From Sipunculus nudus (Eukaryota; Annelida; Sipuncula; Golfingiida; Sipunculidae), in the NCBI GenBank assembly GCA_026874595.1, contig CM049310.1, positions 70,007,556 through 70,071,555 of the forward strand: a DNA stretch of 64,000 nucleotides. The letters are read 5' to 3'. Numbering within the stretch: the stretch's first letter is position 1; each line of letters opens with the position of its first letter. The notes below the pieces were generated by a model. That model was given only the letters and a program-made list of their open reading frames with translations, made no database searches and had not been told where the DNA came from. The translations under genes and the position numbers were made by a program. Positions 24,905 through 36,402 of this stretch are shown here, in pieces.

Positions 24905-24996
24905 CTCGGTTTCCAAGTGACTCGGATTCGTAAAAAATGTGGACTTGGACTTGAACCTTATGGACTCGGACTTGGACCCGGCTACATCACTGCCCT
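24905..24996. repeat. GGACTCGGACT-rich repeat fragment
   Basis: Words GACTCGG, GGACTTGGACTTG and GGACTCGGACTTGGACCCGG match the flanks of the 5.3-kb repeat. Ends GGCTACATCACTG. Confidence 0.6.
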
Positions 24997-25376
24997 TTAT
25001 GGCTGCCAGGATTTAGATATAACGATATACAAATGGATACACAGGTCTGACACGATCACCGATGGCTTGTGAAGAGTGCAATTTTATCATACACATGTAT
25101 ACCCTAAAACCATTTTCCATCATCATTTAATGAATGTGTTTGAAAGTCTGCATGGTGAAGTTTATTAATGGATTAACCGATACATCAGTCGGTTGAAGAG
25201 ACGATATGATTGTTGATTTTTTTAAAGAAACCATACAAGAAGTGCCGAATAAACTCATAACACTGGTATACCATATGTGTTCTATTTCCCATCTCACTTT
25301 CCTGGAGAGTGCGTAAGACGGAGTATGTGGAATACATTTTAACACACACTTACATATACACAAACGTGTATGTGTA

Positions 25377-25590
25377 AATATACTCTCTCTAACGGGTAAC
25401 ACGTCAACCAGTACATCCTCATACGTCATCTATAATAATATAACAATATACTGAGTCGCATGACGCAGTCTGAATAGAGGGCGTTGTTTACTTGTTCTAC
25501 CTGTTATCATCAGAGAATGAGGAGGCCACATATTACATTCCAGTGAATCCATGCTTATCCTTGCGTGGCTCTATGGATAATTATGATAGA
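25377..25590 (+). repeat. Dispersed repeat, copy 2
   Basis: Diverged copy of 9927-10150, aligned through GTCAACCAGTACATCCTCAT, CATGACGCAGTCTGAAT, GAGGGCGTTGT and CTTGCGTGG. Confidence 0.75.
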
Positions 25591-25705
25591 TGAGGGCGTC
25601 GCACTGCTGTATATGTGAAGGTTTTAGTGCATATGTTACTAGGTCAGTGCGGAGTTTATACGATAGCACCCGTGTCAGATCCATCTCTAAAATTGGTATC
25701 TTTTT

Positions 25706-25710
<5 letters not shown>

Positions 25711-25799
<89 letters not shown>

Positions 25800-25829
25800 T
25801 ATATATATATATACAATATATATATATAT

Positions 25830-25866
<37 letters not shown>
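25711..25866. repeat. (CT)n(AT)n...(TA)n(GA)n composite microsatellite
   Basis: A CT run (25711-25738), AT run (25739-25791), short GTACACAT interruption, further TA runs with one CA, and an AG run (25831-25866). Because CT pairs with AG, the whole tract is a self-complementary long hairpin. The overlapping frames on both strands are artefacts of this. Confidence 0.95.
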
Positions 25867-25873
<7 letters not shown>

Positions 25874-27454
25874 GTGTGTAATTCTCAGAATAGGGGTTAA
25901 TTTCGAGTTCCCAAACAGAGGGAAAAAAATTGTTGCAAAATTCATTTTTTCTTCTTTCCTTTTCAAGCGGGATATATGAAAGGTCAAAAACTCCCATCAG
26001 CAGCGCACTTTTATCCATACTTGCTTTTATTCCACAATAGAAGAATAGCACTCTTTAGTCAGCAAGTCAACTCCATAACAGCAGTTTATTTTTTTTTAAA
26101 TCACAAAATAATGCGGTAAAAAAGAAGATTGGATGTGTCGCGTATGTAGATTTTACAAAAGTATGGTACACAATCATCATAAACACTAGAGTTTGATATG
26201 AAAATTATTCCTGACATTTTTATTAATGCTCAATAATAAGGTGATAGTGCACACAAATGTTTGACCCATAAAGTGCATTGAAGAGAACTTGCAAGAAGAG
26301 ACAGGTATACGCTCAATATTACTGATCTCCTACAAATTGTCCATCATTTGACAATACTTTGTAACGTTGACTTCTGCAAAGTCTGAAGGAAAACGATCGA
26401 AAATAGTTTTTGGCTAAAATGTTGCGCTTACTGGAATGTAACAGAGTTGATAACGCACTAAATTATAAAGCTATTCTTACCTAAACTTTTAACACATTTG
26501 AACAAAATGTAAACAGATAACTACCAAGTTGTATCATGCTAAAAATGGACCGACACAAGTTACCCTCACAGGTAAACAAAAGTTTACCACATAACGTTTA
26601 TGTTAAACACATAAAGTCAATAAATGTAAATTACTGCTAAATTGAACAAATCAGCTCGGGATTGTTGCGAGAAAGAACTTGCTAAATGCCTACCTACTTG
26701 GTATTTAATCATTTCAATATGAATTCAATAAAAACATATTTCTCCTTTAATGACAAAAAATACTTGAGAAAGTAAAGAAATGCCAACATTATCTTAATTC
26801 AGGAAAATATTGTAACAAGAGCTGTAACGGAGTTGATCCATTTTCAACAAAAATGATAGTCTTGTTACCTTGTAAAATTAAGAGCTGTGCTATATATGCA
26901 ACTGGCATTAAAGGCTAGTATCATCTAAACAAAAAAAAATATTACCATTAATTTCCCAAATATTTAAACCAATAACGCAAATATTAAAGTAAACTGATAC
27001 CAATTGTTGGATTAAACAGTGAATCCTAAGTAAAAAGGGCCTGCTCGACCACTTAAAGTTGTACACAGTAATATGTTCTAAAACTTTCTTATAATTTAAT
27101 GCAAAAGACTTCATGTATTATTAAGAAGTCATAATTTCCTTGGATGGTCAATGCAATGCTAACACGTGATTGAGCTGAACACTTTCAGCGGCCTTGTAAT
27201 CAACCTGAATTCGTGTTACAATAAAAGCTGTCAGGTGTATAACAGAGAACGGAATACACAACACACAGTGTTCATATTTGGAATGTTCTCCTTTCGTGTA
27301 TAGGCTATGGGGATATTCTTTCTTATATAAATGCCTAACACTTCATTAGATGAATCCAACAGAAAATAATGTCTATATACCCTCATTCGTTCTTTTCCAG
27401 TCTTAGCCATGGTGAATAGCCTATAAACCCAATGAATTTAAGTTATAAGCTCAT
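25867..27454. other. AT-rich non-coding with GTAACRGAGTTGAT motifs
   Basis: No gene recognised. Two copies of a 14-mer lie at 26438-26451 and 26824-26837; four more occur beyond the hAT-like insertion (28705-28913). Confidence 0.45.
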
Positions 27455-27462
27455 AAACATAC

Positions 27463-28423
27463 TAGAGGTGCGGACCGGACCGCTTGGACCGATAACACAA
27501 AATACCGGACCGCTTATTCCTTGACCGGACCGGTTGGACCGCCCTACCTAATGTTTAAAGGTTTAAGTTAAACAGATGAGTTTAAGGATTTAGTTTCACC
27601 AACAAATCGTGTTATGAACAAGGGGTAATAAACCATCTCAGAAAGACTCATTGGCTACATAAAATGTATTTAAAGCAATGAAAGCTGCAATAGTACAATT
27701 ATATACGTGCAAATGTATTATTTTTTTTCCTCTTGAGTAACAGTTCAAGGTCTTTTTTTATGATCTTATGATTGAAGTGACATGTTCAGCATTAGATTAT
27801 TGTCCCTGTTGTGTTGCACAATGCTGATACTTTTGCTTAGTATAATAAGACCAATTTCTATACGATGAATAAATTAAATATATTCTTTATATTAAATTAT
27901 TAACGCAGGATTAATAAGTTTTCTGTATTTAATCGCACATAACCCATTACATAACTTATCAGCTGATGTCAATCCGCATCCCTGCCCAGCATAATCTTTG
28001 AATCAGCTCGCCCTACCCTGCACATTTGGCTTATATTCTAATCACTATACCCCACACAGTAACACAAAATATTTACCACTTTAAAATCATTAACAAAGAT
28101 TGTAATTTCTAAATTTGTTATTAAAGATCAAACCCAGATCCTGCGATTAAAGTGTAGATTATAATATTTCATTTATAGCACGTTTTGTTGTGTATGATAT
28201 TCGGTTTTGATAAATATTTGAACAAATATATGTAATAAAAATATGTAAAACAAATATAGAATAAAAGGAATAACAATATATTTTAATTTTGATGATATCT
28301 TAATAAATGGACCGAGCCCCTTGGACCGGTCCACTTTATGGACCGGAACGCCTACAGATGGACCTGACAAGGACAGGGCGCTTATTTGGTGCATCGAACG
28401 GTCCGGTCCGGTCCACACTTCTA
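27463..28423. mobile_element. Non-autonomous hAT-like element
   Basis: Begins TAGAGGTGCGGACCGGACCG; the reverse complement of the right end begins TAGAAGTGTGGACCGGACCG. Flanking 8-mers are AAACATAC (27455-27462) and AAACAAAC (28424-28431), 7 of 8 identical. The interior has no transposase ORF. Subterminal regions repeat GGACCG. An 8-bp target duplication plus a TAGAG-type terminus fits the hAT superfamily. Part of the interior (about 28000-28240) recurs, diverged, at about 29945-30190. Confidence 0.75.
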
Positions 28424-28431
28424 AAACAAAC

Positions 28432-29458
28432 TTATAAAATATGTCTAATATATAAGTTTCAATGTTTCTATTGCTGTCAAATTTCAAGACTAAAGCATTT
28501 TTTAACTAACAAAATTAGTTTTTTTTTTTTCAAAGAACAACAGTATTTTCCAGACCAAGATAAACTCATTAAAAGGGATTATACTATATATCAAGTGGTC
28601 AGTGTGGCTGCTTCTTCTCTTCAGTGTGCTTATTTATAAATCCTTTCACCAGGGAATAATTTATTACTGGTTGGACTTTTCAAAGAAAAAATGTTTTGTG
28701 ATTCGTCAACTCCGTTACAATAGAATCGCAACAGAGTTGATGGTAACGGAGCTGATTATTTTTTTTAATTTTACCTAATCAGCGGACATAATAGACATGA
28801 AATCGTTCAAACAAATATTTCATTTCTAATAGAATTACGATGCCTCTATCTGTTCATGGATGTTTATAGGTTTCAACGATTACTTTTTTCACAAATGGCG
28901 TAACAGAGTTGATGGGTGAATTAAGCTACTTTACTTTTTATACACTTTTTCACTGATAAAAATCAAAACTCTGGATTGAAGCCACGATTCTTCACTTTGA
29001 ATGTCCTACACTGTAACGAATGATATGATTGGTCACTTGATTTTTTCCACTGGATGGCTGTAGATGGCATATTGGAAAATTCAGGACCTGGCTTCGTTAG
29101 TCCAGCGAGTGAAAAATACTGAAGAGCAGCTCATTGAAATTTTGTAGGAAGCACATTAGATCTTGTTTATATTAAACAAACACAAAAATACCCCAATTAT
29201 TAGTGATGGATACAAAATTTATTTATATTTTCATTGGAACCTCTTATTTAGGACATCTATTTTTTTATTAAGGCTTCATTTTGGATCTTAAAATTTGGCC
29301 CTAAAATTGTATCTGGACTTACTCTTGCAATATTACCCTCACATCGGGAATCGAAATAAATCGTCAAACTCATTCTGATATAATTATAACCATGGTCGTG
29401 TGTTAATAATACCTTATGAAGCAGTCGGACCCTATTTTGACCCCTATTTGAAGAATTG
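28432..29458. other. Non-coding with GTAACRGAGTTGAT motifs
   Basis: No gene seen. Four copies or variants of the 14-mer: 28705-28718 (minus strand), 28728-28741, 28743-28756 and 28900-28913. Confidence 0.45.
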
Positions 29459-29462
29459 CACA

Positions 29463-29541
29463 AGTATGAATAGCCATGCTGGTTCATTATATATAGAGGA
29501 GAGAAGTATGAATAGCCATGCTAGTTCATTATATATAGAGA
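29463..29541 (+). repeat. Two-copy short tandem repeat
   Basis: AGTATGAATAGCCATGCTGG and its TTCATTATATATAGAG continuation occur twice in direct succession, with one base changed. Confidence 0.85.
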
Positions 29542-29690
29542 TGGAACTAGAATACACAGAAAGTCGGTTCACTGCCGATGGGAATCGAACCCTTGATCTT
29601 CCGATTCCGAAGCAGCCGCCCGAAAATTGGAAGATCATCGGTTCGATTCCCATTGAAAGTGAACCAACCTGTCTGTGTATTCTATATCTA
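29540..29690. repeat. Inverted repeat with B-box-like tRNA words
   Basis: The left arm (TAGAATACACAGA, then GGGAATCGAACCC, TTGATCTTCC) is matched inversely by the right arm (GGAAGATCATCGGTTCGATT, CCC, then TCTGTGTATTCTA). Arms are about 65-70 bp with mismatches around a short spacer. GGTTCGATTCCC is B-box-like, so it may be two head-to-head tRNA-derived fragments or a miniature element. A long (TA)n run follows at 29699-29755. Confidence 0.75.
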
Positions 29691-29696
29691 TTTTCA

Positions 29697-29698
<2 letters not shown>

Positions 29699-29755
<57 letters not shown>
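29699..29755. repeat. (TA)n microsatellite
   Basis: Uninterrupted TA run. Confidence 0.95.
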
Positions 29756-29757
<2 letters not shown>

Positions 29758-29944
29758 GATCATCCTCGTCATATACACTGACATTATCAGCAGGGTCTGC
29801 ATGGGTCGCGGCATGCATGAAAAAGGTGTAACGGATATTACACTATATATACGTAACGGGCTACAGAAGACTCAAATTGCATGCCTTCGGGTCAAGCAAA
29901 CGTGCATCTATAATATTATCGTATAACACATTTGCGTATAAAAA

Positions 29945-30190
29945 ATAAATCGCCCGCCCGTCCCTGCACAATTTTATTTATATTCTAACCACCATAATCT
30001 TAATAGTTACACAAAAGATTCCATTGTTGTCAAATTATTTACAAAGAATTATTTACAAAGCCTAAATCTCGCGATTCACGCATGGATAATAATACAACAT
30101 TTATTGCACGGTTTGTTCTGTATGTGATATTCTGTTTTAAATTTTAAATCACTTTTAACTTTTAAATATTTGAACAAATATATGTGTAAA
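29945..30190 (+). repeat. Diverged copy of the hAT-like element interior
   Basis: Shares TTATATTCTAA, ACAAAGA, GCACG/TTTGTT, GTATG-GATATTC-GTTTT and AAATATTTGAACAAATATAT with 28000-28240 in the same order. No terminal repeats recognised here. Confidence 0.6.
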
Positions 30191-30320
30191 GGGTGAAAAT
30201 AGAAACCAGGCCCGATTGTGGGTTCGAACCCGTAATCTGTAACACACAAGTCAGACGTTGTACCGCTTCGCTAATAAAACAAGCCTCAGTAGAAACGCTT
30301 TTGTGTGTCCGGTTACATTC
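30187..30320 (+). repeat. SINE-like fragment with B box
   Basis: GGGTGAAAATAGAAACCAGG followed by GGGTTCGAACCC, then an AT-rich tail. The same opening recurs at 30429 and 31440 with GGGTTCGAACTC. B-box-like words suggest tRNA-derived fragments. Confidence 0.4.
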
Positions 30321-30395
30321 ACCCCCTCTCCGAGAACGTTCTGTCCCCAGAACGTGGGATCTCACCCGAGGGTCACACACGTGAACTGGGTGGGG

Positions 30396-30850
30396 CATCC
30401 CCGGATCCCACCGCTACCACCATTTGTAACGGGTGAAAATAGAAACCAGGCCCAAATGAGGGTTCGAACTCATATTCTTCTGTAGTGTTTTTCTGGCAGG
30501 TTACCAATTAAAACATATTTTAATGTCCGAGCCATAGATCCCACAAGCTAGTCATAATCCTTGTCAACTGATCCACACTTGGAACAGCTTACATTACTTT
30601 TTGTAAGAAACCGACCAGCATTTCAAAACTTTACATCAAATCATACTTGTATTATTTAAAACTTTATATTTAATACACGGAATGATTTATTATATATAGG
30701 AATTTAGGCAAAGGCAGCGATGAACAACATAAATCTCGGACGTTTGGGGACTTGGGGCTCTTTCGAAAACCAAATCGTGAAAAACAGGAGCAACGACTCC
30801 GTAAAACAATTACTATATATGCATAGTTTAGAGAGAATGAGAGAGAAAGA

Positions 30851-30930
<80 letters not shown>

Positions 30931-31406
30931 GAACAGACACTAAAGAAAGAAAAAGCGAGTGAGGAAAGCAAGTTGCCTCCACTAAGCATTGGTGACCATA
31001 TTGACGGATTGACGGGTTGAATTTTGTTGTGATATATTGCCAGTTCAGATGAAAAGGTTTTAGTCTAGTTTAGCCTTTCTGGCGGAACAATTTGCCATTT
31101 CTTAAAAATACTTAGATATTATTGTTATATCAATTTGAATTCGTATGAAATGAATATATATAGGCCAGTTTTAGACGGCTTGGTACAAAATCAATATTCC
31201 CAGGGTGCATTACGTATTAACAAAACCTCGCGTATATACGATATAAGCAGACAGAATATTTTCTGAATAAGTCTGAAAACCTGCAGGGCCCGTATTAAAG
31301 TGGTCCGGGATCGTCGGTCCCTTGGTCCGGGATCGTAGTGGTCCGATCTAAAGTGGTCCGACCTCGTGTGGTCCGAGATCTCCAGGTACCTTCAATATGC
31401 TTTCCA
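30396..31406 (+). repeat. 1,011-bp direct repeat, copy 1
   Basis: Apparently identical base for base to the following 31407-32417, including a (TA)n tract of equal length (30855-30926). Starts CATCCCCGGATCCC and ends ATGCTTTCCA. An open frame (30720-30929) present in both copies is driven by the TA run and is not considered a gene. Confidence 0.93.
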
Positions 31407-31861
31407 CATCCCCGGATCCCACCGCTACCACCATTTGTAACGGGTGAAAATAGAAACCAGGCCCAAATGAGGGTTCGAACTCATATTCTTCTGTAGTGTT
31501 TTTCTGGCAGGTTACCAATTAAAACATATTTTAATGTCCGAGCCATAGATCCCACAAGCTAGTCATAATCCTTGTCAACTGATCCACACTTGGAACAGCT
31601 TACATTACTTTTTGTAAGAAACCGACCAGCATTTCAAAACTTTACATCAAATCATACTTGTATTATTTAAAACTTTATATTTAATACACGGAATGATTTA
31701 TTATATATAGGAATTTAGGCAAAGGCAGCGATGAACAACATAAATCTCGGACGTTTGGGGACTTGGGGCTCTTTCGAAAACCAAATCGTGAAAAACAGGA
31801 GCAACGACTCCGTAAAACAATTACTATATATGCATAGTTTAGAGAGAATGAGAGAGAAAGA

Positions 31862-31941
<80 letters not shown>

Positions 31942-32417
31942 GAACAGACACTAAAGAAAGAAAAAGCGAGTGAGGAAAGCAAGTTGCCTCCACTAAGCAT
32001 TGGTGACCATATTGACGGATTGACGGGTTGAATTTTGTTGTGATATATTGCCAGTTCAGATGAAAAGGTTTTAGTCTAGTTTAGCCTTTCTGGCGGAACA
32101 ATTTGCCATTTCTTAAAAATACTTAGATATTATTGTTATATCAATTTGAATTCGTATGAAATGAATATATATAGGCCAGTTTTAGACGGCTTGGTACAAA
32201 ATCAATATTCCCAGGGTGCATTACGTATTAACAAAACCTCGCGTATATACGATATAAGCAGACAGAATATTTTCTGAATAAGTCTGAAAACCTGCAGGGC
32301 CCGTATTAAAGTGGTCCGGGATCGTCGGTCCCTTGGTCCGGGATCGTAGTGGTCCGATCTAAAGTGGTCCGACCTCGTGTGGTCCGAGATCTCCAGGTAC
32401 CTTCAATATGCTTTCCA
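31407..32417 (+). repeat. 1,011-bp direct repeat, copy 2
   Basis: Second head-to-tail copy. The junction shares only CA microhomology with the downstream flank (TTTCCACA). Near its end are several GGTCC/GGTCCGA words similar to a degenerate short repeat. Confidence 0.93.
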
Positions 32418-34135
32418 CACAGAGACACAGCCAACATCAGTGTCAGAATTAACTCACGTATAGGGCCTACAATTCAACCAAGCCAAATTCACCTTAAGAT
32501 TTCGCCTAACACATTGAAGGTACAAATAGAGACACTCAATGCTAAGGAAGAGACAATCTTTAAACATGGCGCAACACACAGATCTTTAATTACCCTTCCG
32601 CCAGATGTCGTTTTTTTTTCTCAAAGGTTATATATATATAACTATTATCTCTATCATATTATTATTGCCGTACGGTATATAAGAAGGTAGAAACTATTTT
32701 ATCATTGTAAGCTGGTTTTTTACTTGGTTGGTGGTTTGGTTTCTTGGCCCGTTTGCCTGTAAGCAACTCTTAAAAATATTCATTTTTGATTTCCTCTTGT
32801 AAACTAAAAAGCCGAAAATTCACGTGTCTGTTTATGATATTGGGTCTGAAACAGAAGTAAGTGATTAAACAAATGTTAAAATGTGCAAAAATGGTTATTC
32901 ATAAGTCCATCAAATTAGCTATGCTGGCGTCACCGGGGTATTTAAACAGTTGATACTGAGACATGTCCACTGATTTATTAACAGGCTCTATATTAAGATA
33001 AAATATTCACATTCTATTGTATTGTAGACTTCCATAAATATACGACCTCCTAAAACAAATATTGTTTATGACAATACAATGTATATTTGAAACCTAACAG
33101 TTCCTTTTAATCAGGACCCGACCTTCTTTGGGAGGCAGACAGAAATCGACCGCTAGGAGTCTGATGTCGAGCTGGTATTGAGGCACCGCCGTGGGGACCT
33201 CATCATTTATTCAGGATGTGTCAACCTGTTCTCTTTGATACGCGGACTTGGTCACGGATTGCTTGTCCGAAGGGGGGGCAAATGTACCACGGATTTCTCC
33301 TTTCATGTCGGTTTACAATCACCTGATTTGTTCGATCTATCAGACACCTGAGCATTGTTGTTCACGTGTTGTCCAAATGATCGGAGTGATTTCAATGCCA
33401 GAGGCTGGTGATGACACAGACGGAAGGGTGGTGGAGGGGCTGCTGTTGGTATTATGCATATGTTACGGTGGCAGCGGAAATTTAAAGCTTCTAAATAAAA
33501 GCTGCAATTTTACATTAAATCACAGTCGCTGGAATCCCTATTTCAGGGGGAAATGGGAAAAGAAAACGTGCATATTACACCTCTATAGTGATACATGCTA
33601 TATCCGTACGAATTACTACGTAAGGCACTACTAGATACTTATATATAGTGCACAGTTTTGTCCATTTCTCGATAAAAACACAACCACAAATAGGGTATCG
33701 AGCGACTGTGATTAGATGAAGGTGGTATAGATAATGTGCTGTGGAAAGAGAGTTAGGTGACAAAGGCGTCTTAAATTCTGCCTGTGTGTATAAAACAAAT
33801 ACATAAAAATTCATCCAATATACGTAAGCAATACCTATAGATGAAATAAAAATGTACGATTGATGAAATTCTCTCCTGCATCTCCTTAATAGAAGCATTA
33901 GATTGATGAAAATCCCTTCGGTGGAAATGTCTTCATTAAAAGCATAACATCGAATAAAATTTTTTTTCTTCTTTCTTATCAATAAAAGAAAAACATATAT
34001 AAATATTTGGCATTGATAAATAGACATAACCTTTATGCATGATATTACAGTGTATTCCATACAAAAGTATTTGATTCTGTGAAGATAAACGATACGTATA
34101 TCTTGAATTAATTTCAACATTATGAAATTTACAGA
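32418..34135. other. Non-coding, nothing recognised
   Basis: Several frames up to 181 codons exist on the minus strand (33575-34120), but they are Phe/Ile/Tyr-rich, lack domains and look like AT-rich chance frames. Confidence 0.4.
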
Positions 34136-34628
34136 GAATTCCCGAAAGGGCGAATGAAGTATCGAATAGATTTTGGTGTGGATTCAGCAAATGATCCGGA
34201 TTTAACATCGAAACTTGATGTTGAAGAAAAATTGCCACTTAAATGACGACCGTATACAAAATATATTTCCTAGTGACCGTATACAAAATATATTAACTGG
34301 TGAACGCTTTTCCTTTCAATGAACAGAAGTATTCCTGTATTATACGTTTAGCAAAATCCCACTTGACAATTCTCAAATGATAATTTTCTAAGATCAGTAA
34401 ACCAGCAATCTGTATTCTAAGGAATGCAAGCCTACCCCATGTGGGGGGGTTTCCTAATTGCGGGATGCTCCCCAAACCGTGTTTGCATTCATTTATTCGG
34501 CCATTATTCCCAGGTTCATTCGCGCATGTGATTGTACATTTGTGAATATATCTTGATGACGTTCCGGATCATAAGCTGGATCCACACCAAAATCTAGCGA
34601 TTCTTCATTCGCCCATTCCGGAATTGCT
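34136..34628. mobile_element. Candidate inverted-repeat miniature element
   Basis: About 50-60-bp arms: left GGGCGAATGAAGTATCGAAT, AGATTTTGGTGTGGATTC, ATGATCCGGA; the reverse complement of the right arm reads GGGCGAATGAAGAATCGCT, AGATTTTGGTGTGGATCC, ATGATCCGGA. About 360 bp lie between the arms and carry no gene. Confidence 0.7.
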
Positions 34629-35093
34629 CTGAAAATTAGAATTAGATGTGCTTGCACTTTCATTAAAACGTGCTTGCACTACTATTTCAATAAGTGTGAC
34701 CAAATTTCTTTAACTGACTTGAGCAGTTAAAAGTTGAGTTGTATGCTTCACTGGAGACAAAGTAGTTAAAAAGTAACTAGGAAATAGTGGGTATGCTTTG
34801 CTTCAATCTGTTTTTTACGAACACTCCCTACTGCATGTATAATCACTTACAAATCAAAGAACAGGTCTCTTCTAACAGGCTCATATTTTCACTTTATCTT
34901 TTGTTTAATAACGTACAGAGAGCCAACGGCAACACCTGTGCAAGATTATGTGCGAGTACTATAAGAGTTCTAGAAACTTTAAAAAAAACATATTTCTTCA
35001 AATATTTTTGGTCCAGGTAATCGCCTCCAATTTTAATGCTAAATTAACTGAGTACATCTGCAGTTTTACATGCCGGTTTGGGACTATATGAGA

Positions 35094-35338
35094 GGACTGT
35101 AGCACACGCTGCATGGCTATCCCGGTGTTAGCCGGGCCCGGTGACTACCGCCCCTACGGCCCTGGATGTGTAATCTTTGCCATTGATGGGCCATATACCA
35201 CCGAGGAAACCCGAAAGGCGCCCTCATTTTTAAGTGAAACATGGCCGAGGGGAACAGCCTTCCCATTAAACCAACAGTGCGCCGCTATTGTATAAATCTA
35301 ACCGCTTCTCAGCTGAGACCTGAACTCACGACCACAGA
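35094..35338 (-). repeat. SINE, inverted copy upstream of lectin exon 1
   Basis: Read on the minus strand it matches the SINE at 35888-36275 in order: GTGAGTTC-TCTCAGC, GCGC-CTG, TTTAATGGGAAGGC, TGTTTCACT, CAATGG-AAGATTACAC and a CCGGCTAAC block. A short plus-strand frame inside it is not a gene. Confidence 0.65.
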
Positions 35339-35690
35339 TTAAGGTTAAAGGCATTATTTTATATGTGAAATTTAGTTTTATTTTTCAACTATGGCCCTCT
35401 CAAAACCGTACGTTGTTTCTTTTGGCCTTTGGGGTGAATAGCTTGCCCACTTCTGGTTTATATCTACATCCCCTTGATGTATCTGAAGTCCACCGGCGCT
35501 TATAGATTCACACATGATATATTCTAACGATTGAGCGCTGTTGGTCATTTGATTGATCCATTGTCAACACAAAGCGCGTGTCGTCTAACTGCCCGGTGAT
35601 TTTACATAACGTTGGCACTATAGGTCAGATACGATCGATCAACATTTACATTGCCAGGAAAACGAAGCAGTTCCCAGATCACTCCACTTC

Positions 35691-35739
35691 ATGATGACGC
35701 CTTCACTGCTTGCTTTCAGCATTTTCGCCGTTGCTTCTG
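35691..35739 (+). CDS. Lectin-like gene exon 1: start and signal peptide
   Basis: Two consecutive ATG codons open MMTPSLLAFSIFAVASG, a short hydrophobic signal peptide. A strong GTAAGT donor follows at 35740; phase 1. The first ATG is used here, but the second would give almost the same peptide. It lies between two inverted copies of one SINE family. No TATA box was identified upstream. Confidence 0.75.
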
Positions 35740-35776
35740 GTAAGTTTTTTTAATTACCCTTTTTTTAATTGGGTCT

Positions 35777-35884
<108 letters not shown>

Positions 35885-35887
35885 TCA

Positions 35888-36275
35888 CAGGCTTCTGTGA
35901 TCTATAGGGGTAGAGAACAAGACCGAAAAACGGGAGATCGTGAGTTCTTATCTCAGCCGAGACGGTGATATTTTCCACGGTCGGCCTCTAACGCAGACTG
36001 AGTGCGCTGCAATTTTAATGGGAAGGCCGTACCCAACGGCCCTGTGTCACTCACAAACAATTGTCCTCAGTGATATAATGACCTAGCAATGGGGACGATT
36101 ACACAGGTGCAATAACGTTACTCACTGGTGCCGGTTAAGAACAGATTATAAAATGAGAGCAAGCATGTGCTACTGCCGAAAACGTTTGCTAGTTCGAAAC
36201 CGGAATGGAATCCTGCAGATGTACATAATTACTTAAACCATCATTTAAAAATGGAGACGGTTACCTCCATGAACA
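35888..36275 (+). repeat. SINE in lectin intron 1
   Basis: A tRNA-like head (GGGGTAGAGAACAAGACC, then GTGAGTTCTTATCTCAGC) leads into a body shared with 35094-35338 and 62955-63370. The tail CAGATGTACATAATTA runs into GGAGACGGTTACCTCC, a short hairpin also present at 60563-60650 and 63300-63368. Confidence 0.65.
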
Positions 36276-36350
36276 ACAATATATATATTGTTATATATAT
36301 ATATAATATTATAATTCACGAAAGGCAAATTAAAACACAATAAAAAGAAG

Positions 36351-36353
36351 ATA

Positions 36354-36401
<48 letters not shown>
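36351..36401. repeat. (TA)n microsatellite
   Basis: TA run in lectin intron 1. Confidence 0.95.

Positions 36402-36402
<1 letters not shown>

Noticed and set aside
25571-26051. Four overlapping 88-138-codon frames on both strands
   Set aside because: Produced by the CT/TA/GA microsatellite: low-complexity Ser-Leu, Tyr-Ile and Arg-Glu runs.
30720-31940. Two identical 69-residue frames (MNNINLGRLGTWGSF)
   Set aside because: Both lie in the duplicated 1,011-bp unit and run into the (TA)n tract; no gene evidence.
33575-34120. 181-codon minus-strand frame
   Set aside because: Composition is that of AT-rich chance sequence; it has no domain or splice support and partly overlaps a frame of another phase.
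35113-35295. 60-codon frame with GC-rich, coding-like composition
   Set aside because: It lies inside the minus-strand SINE copy.
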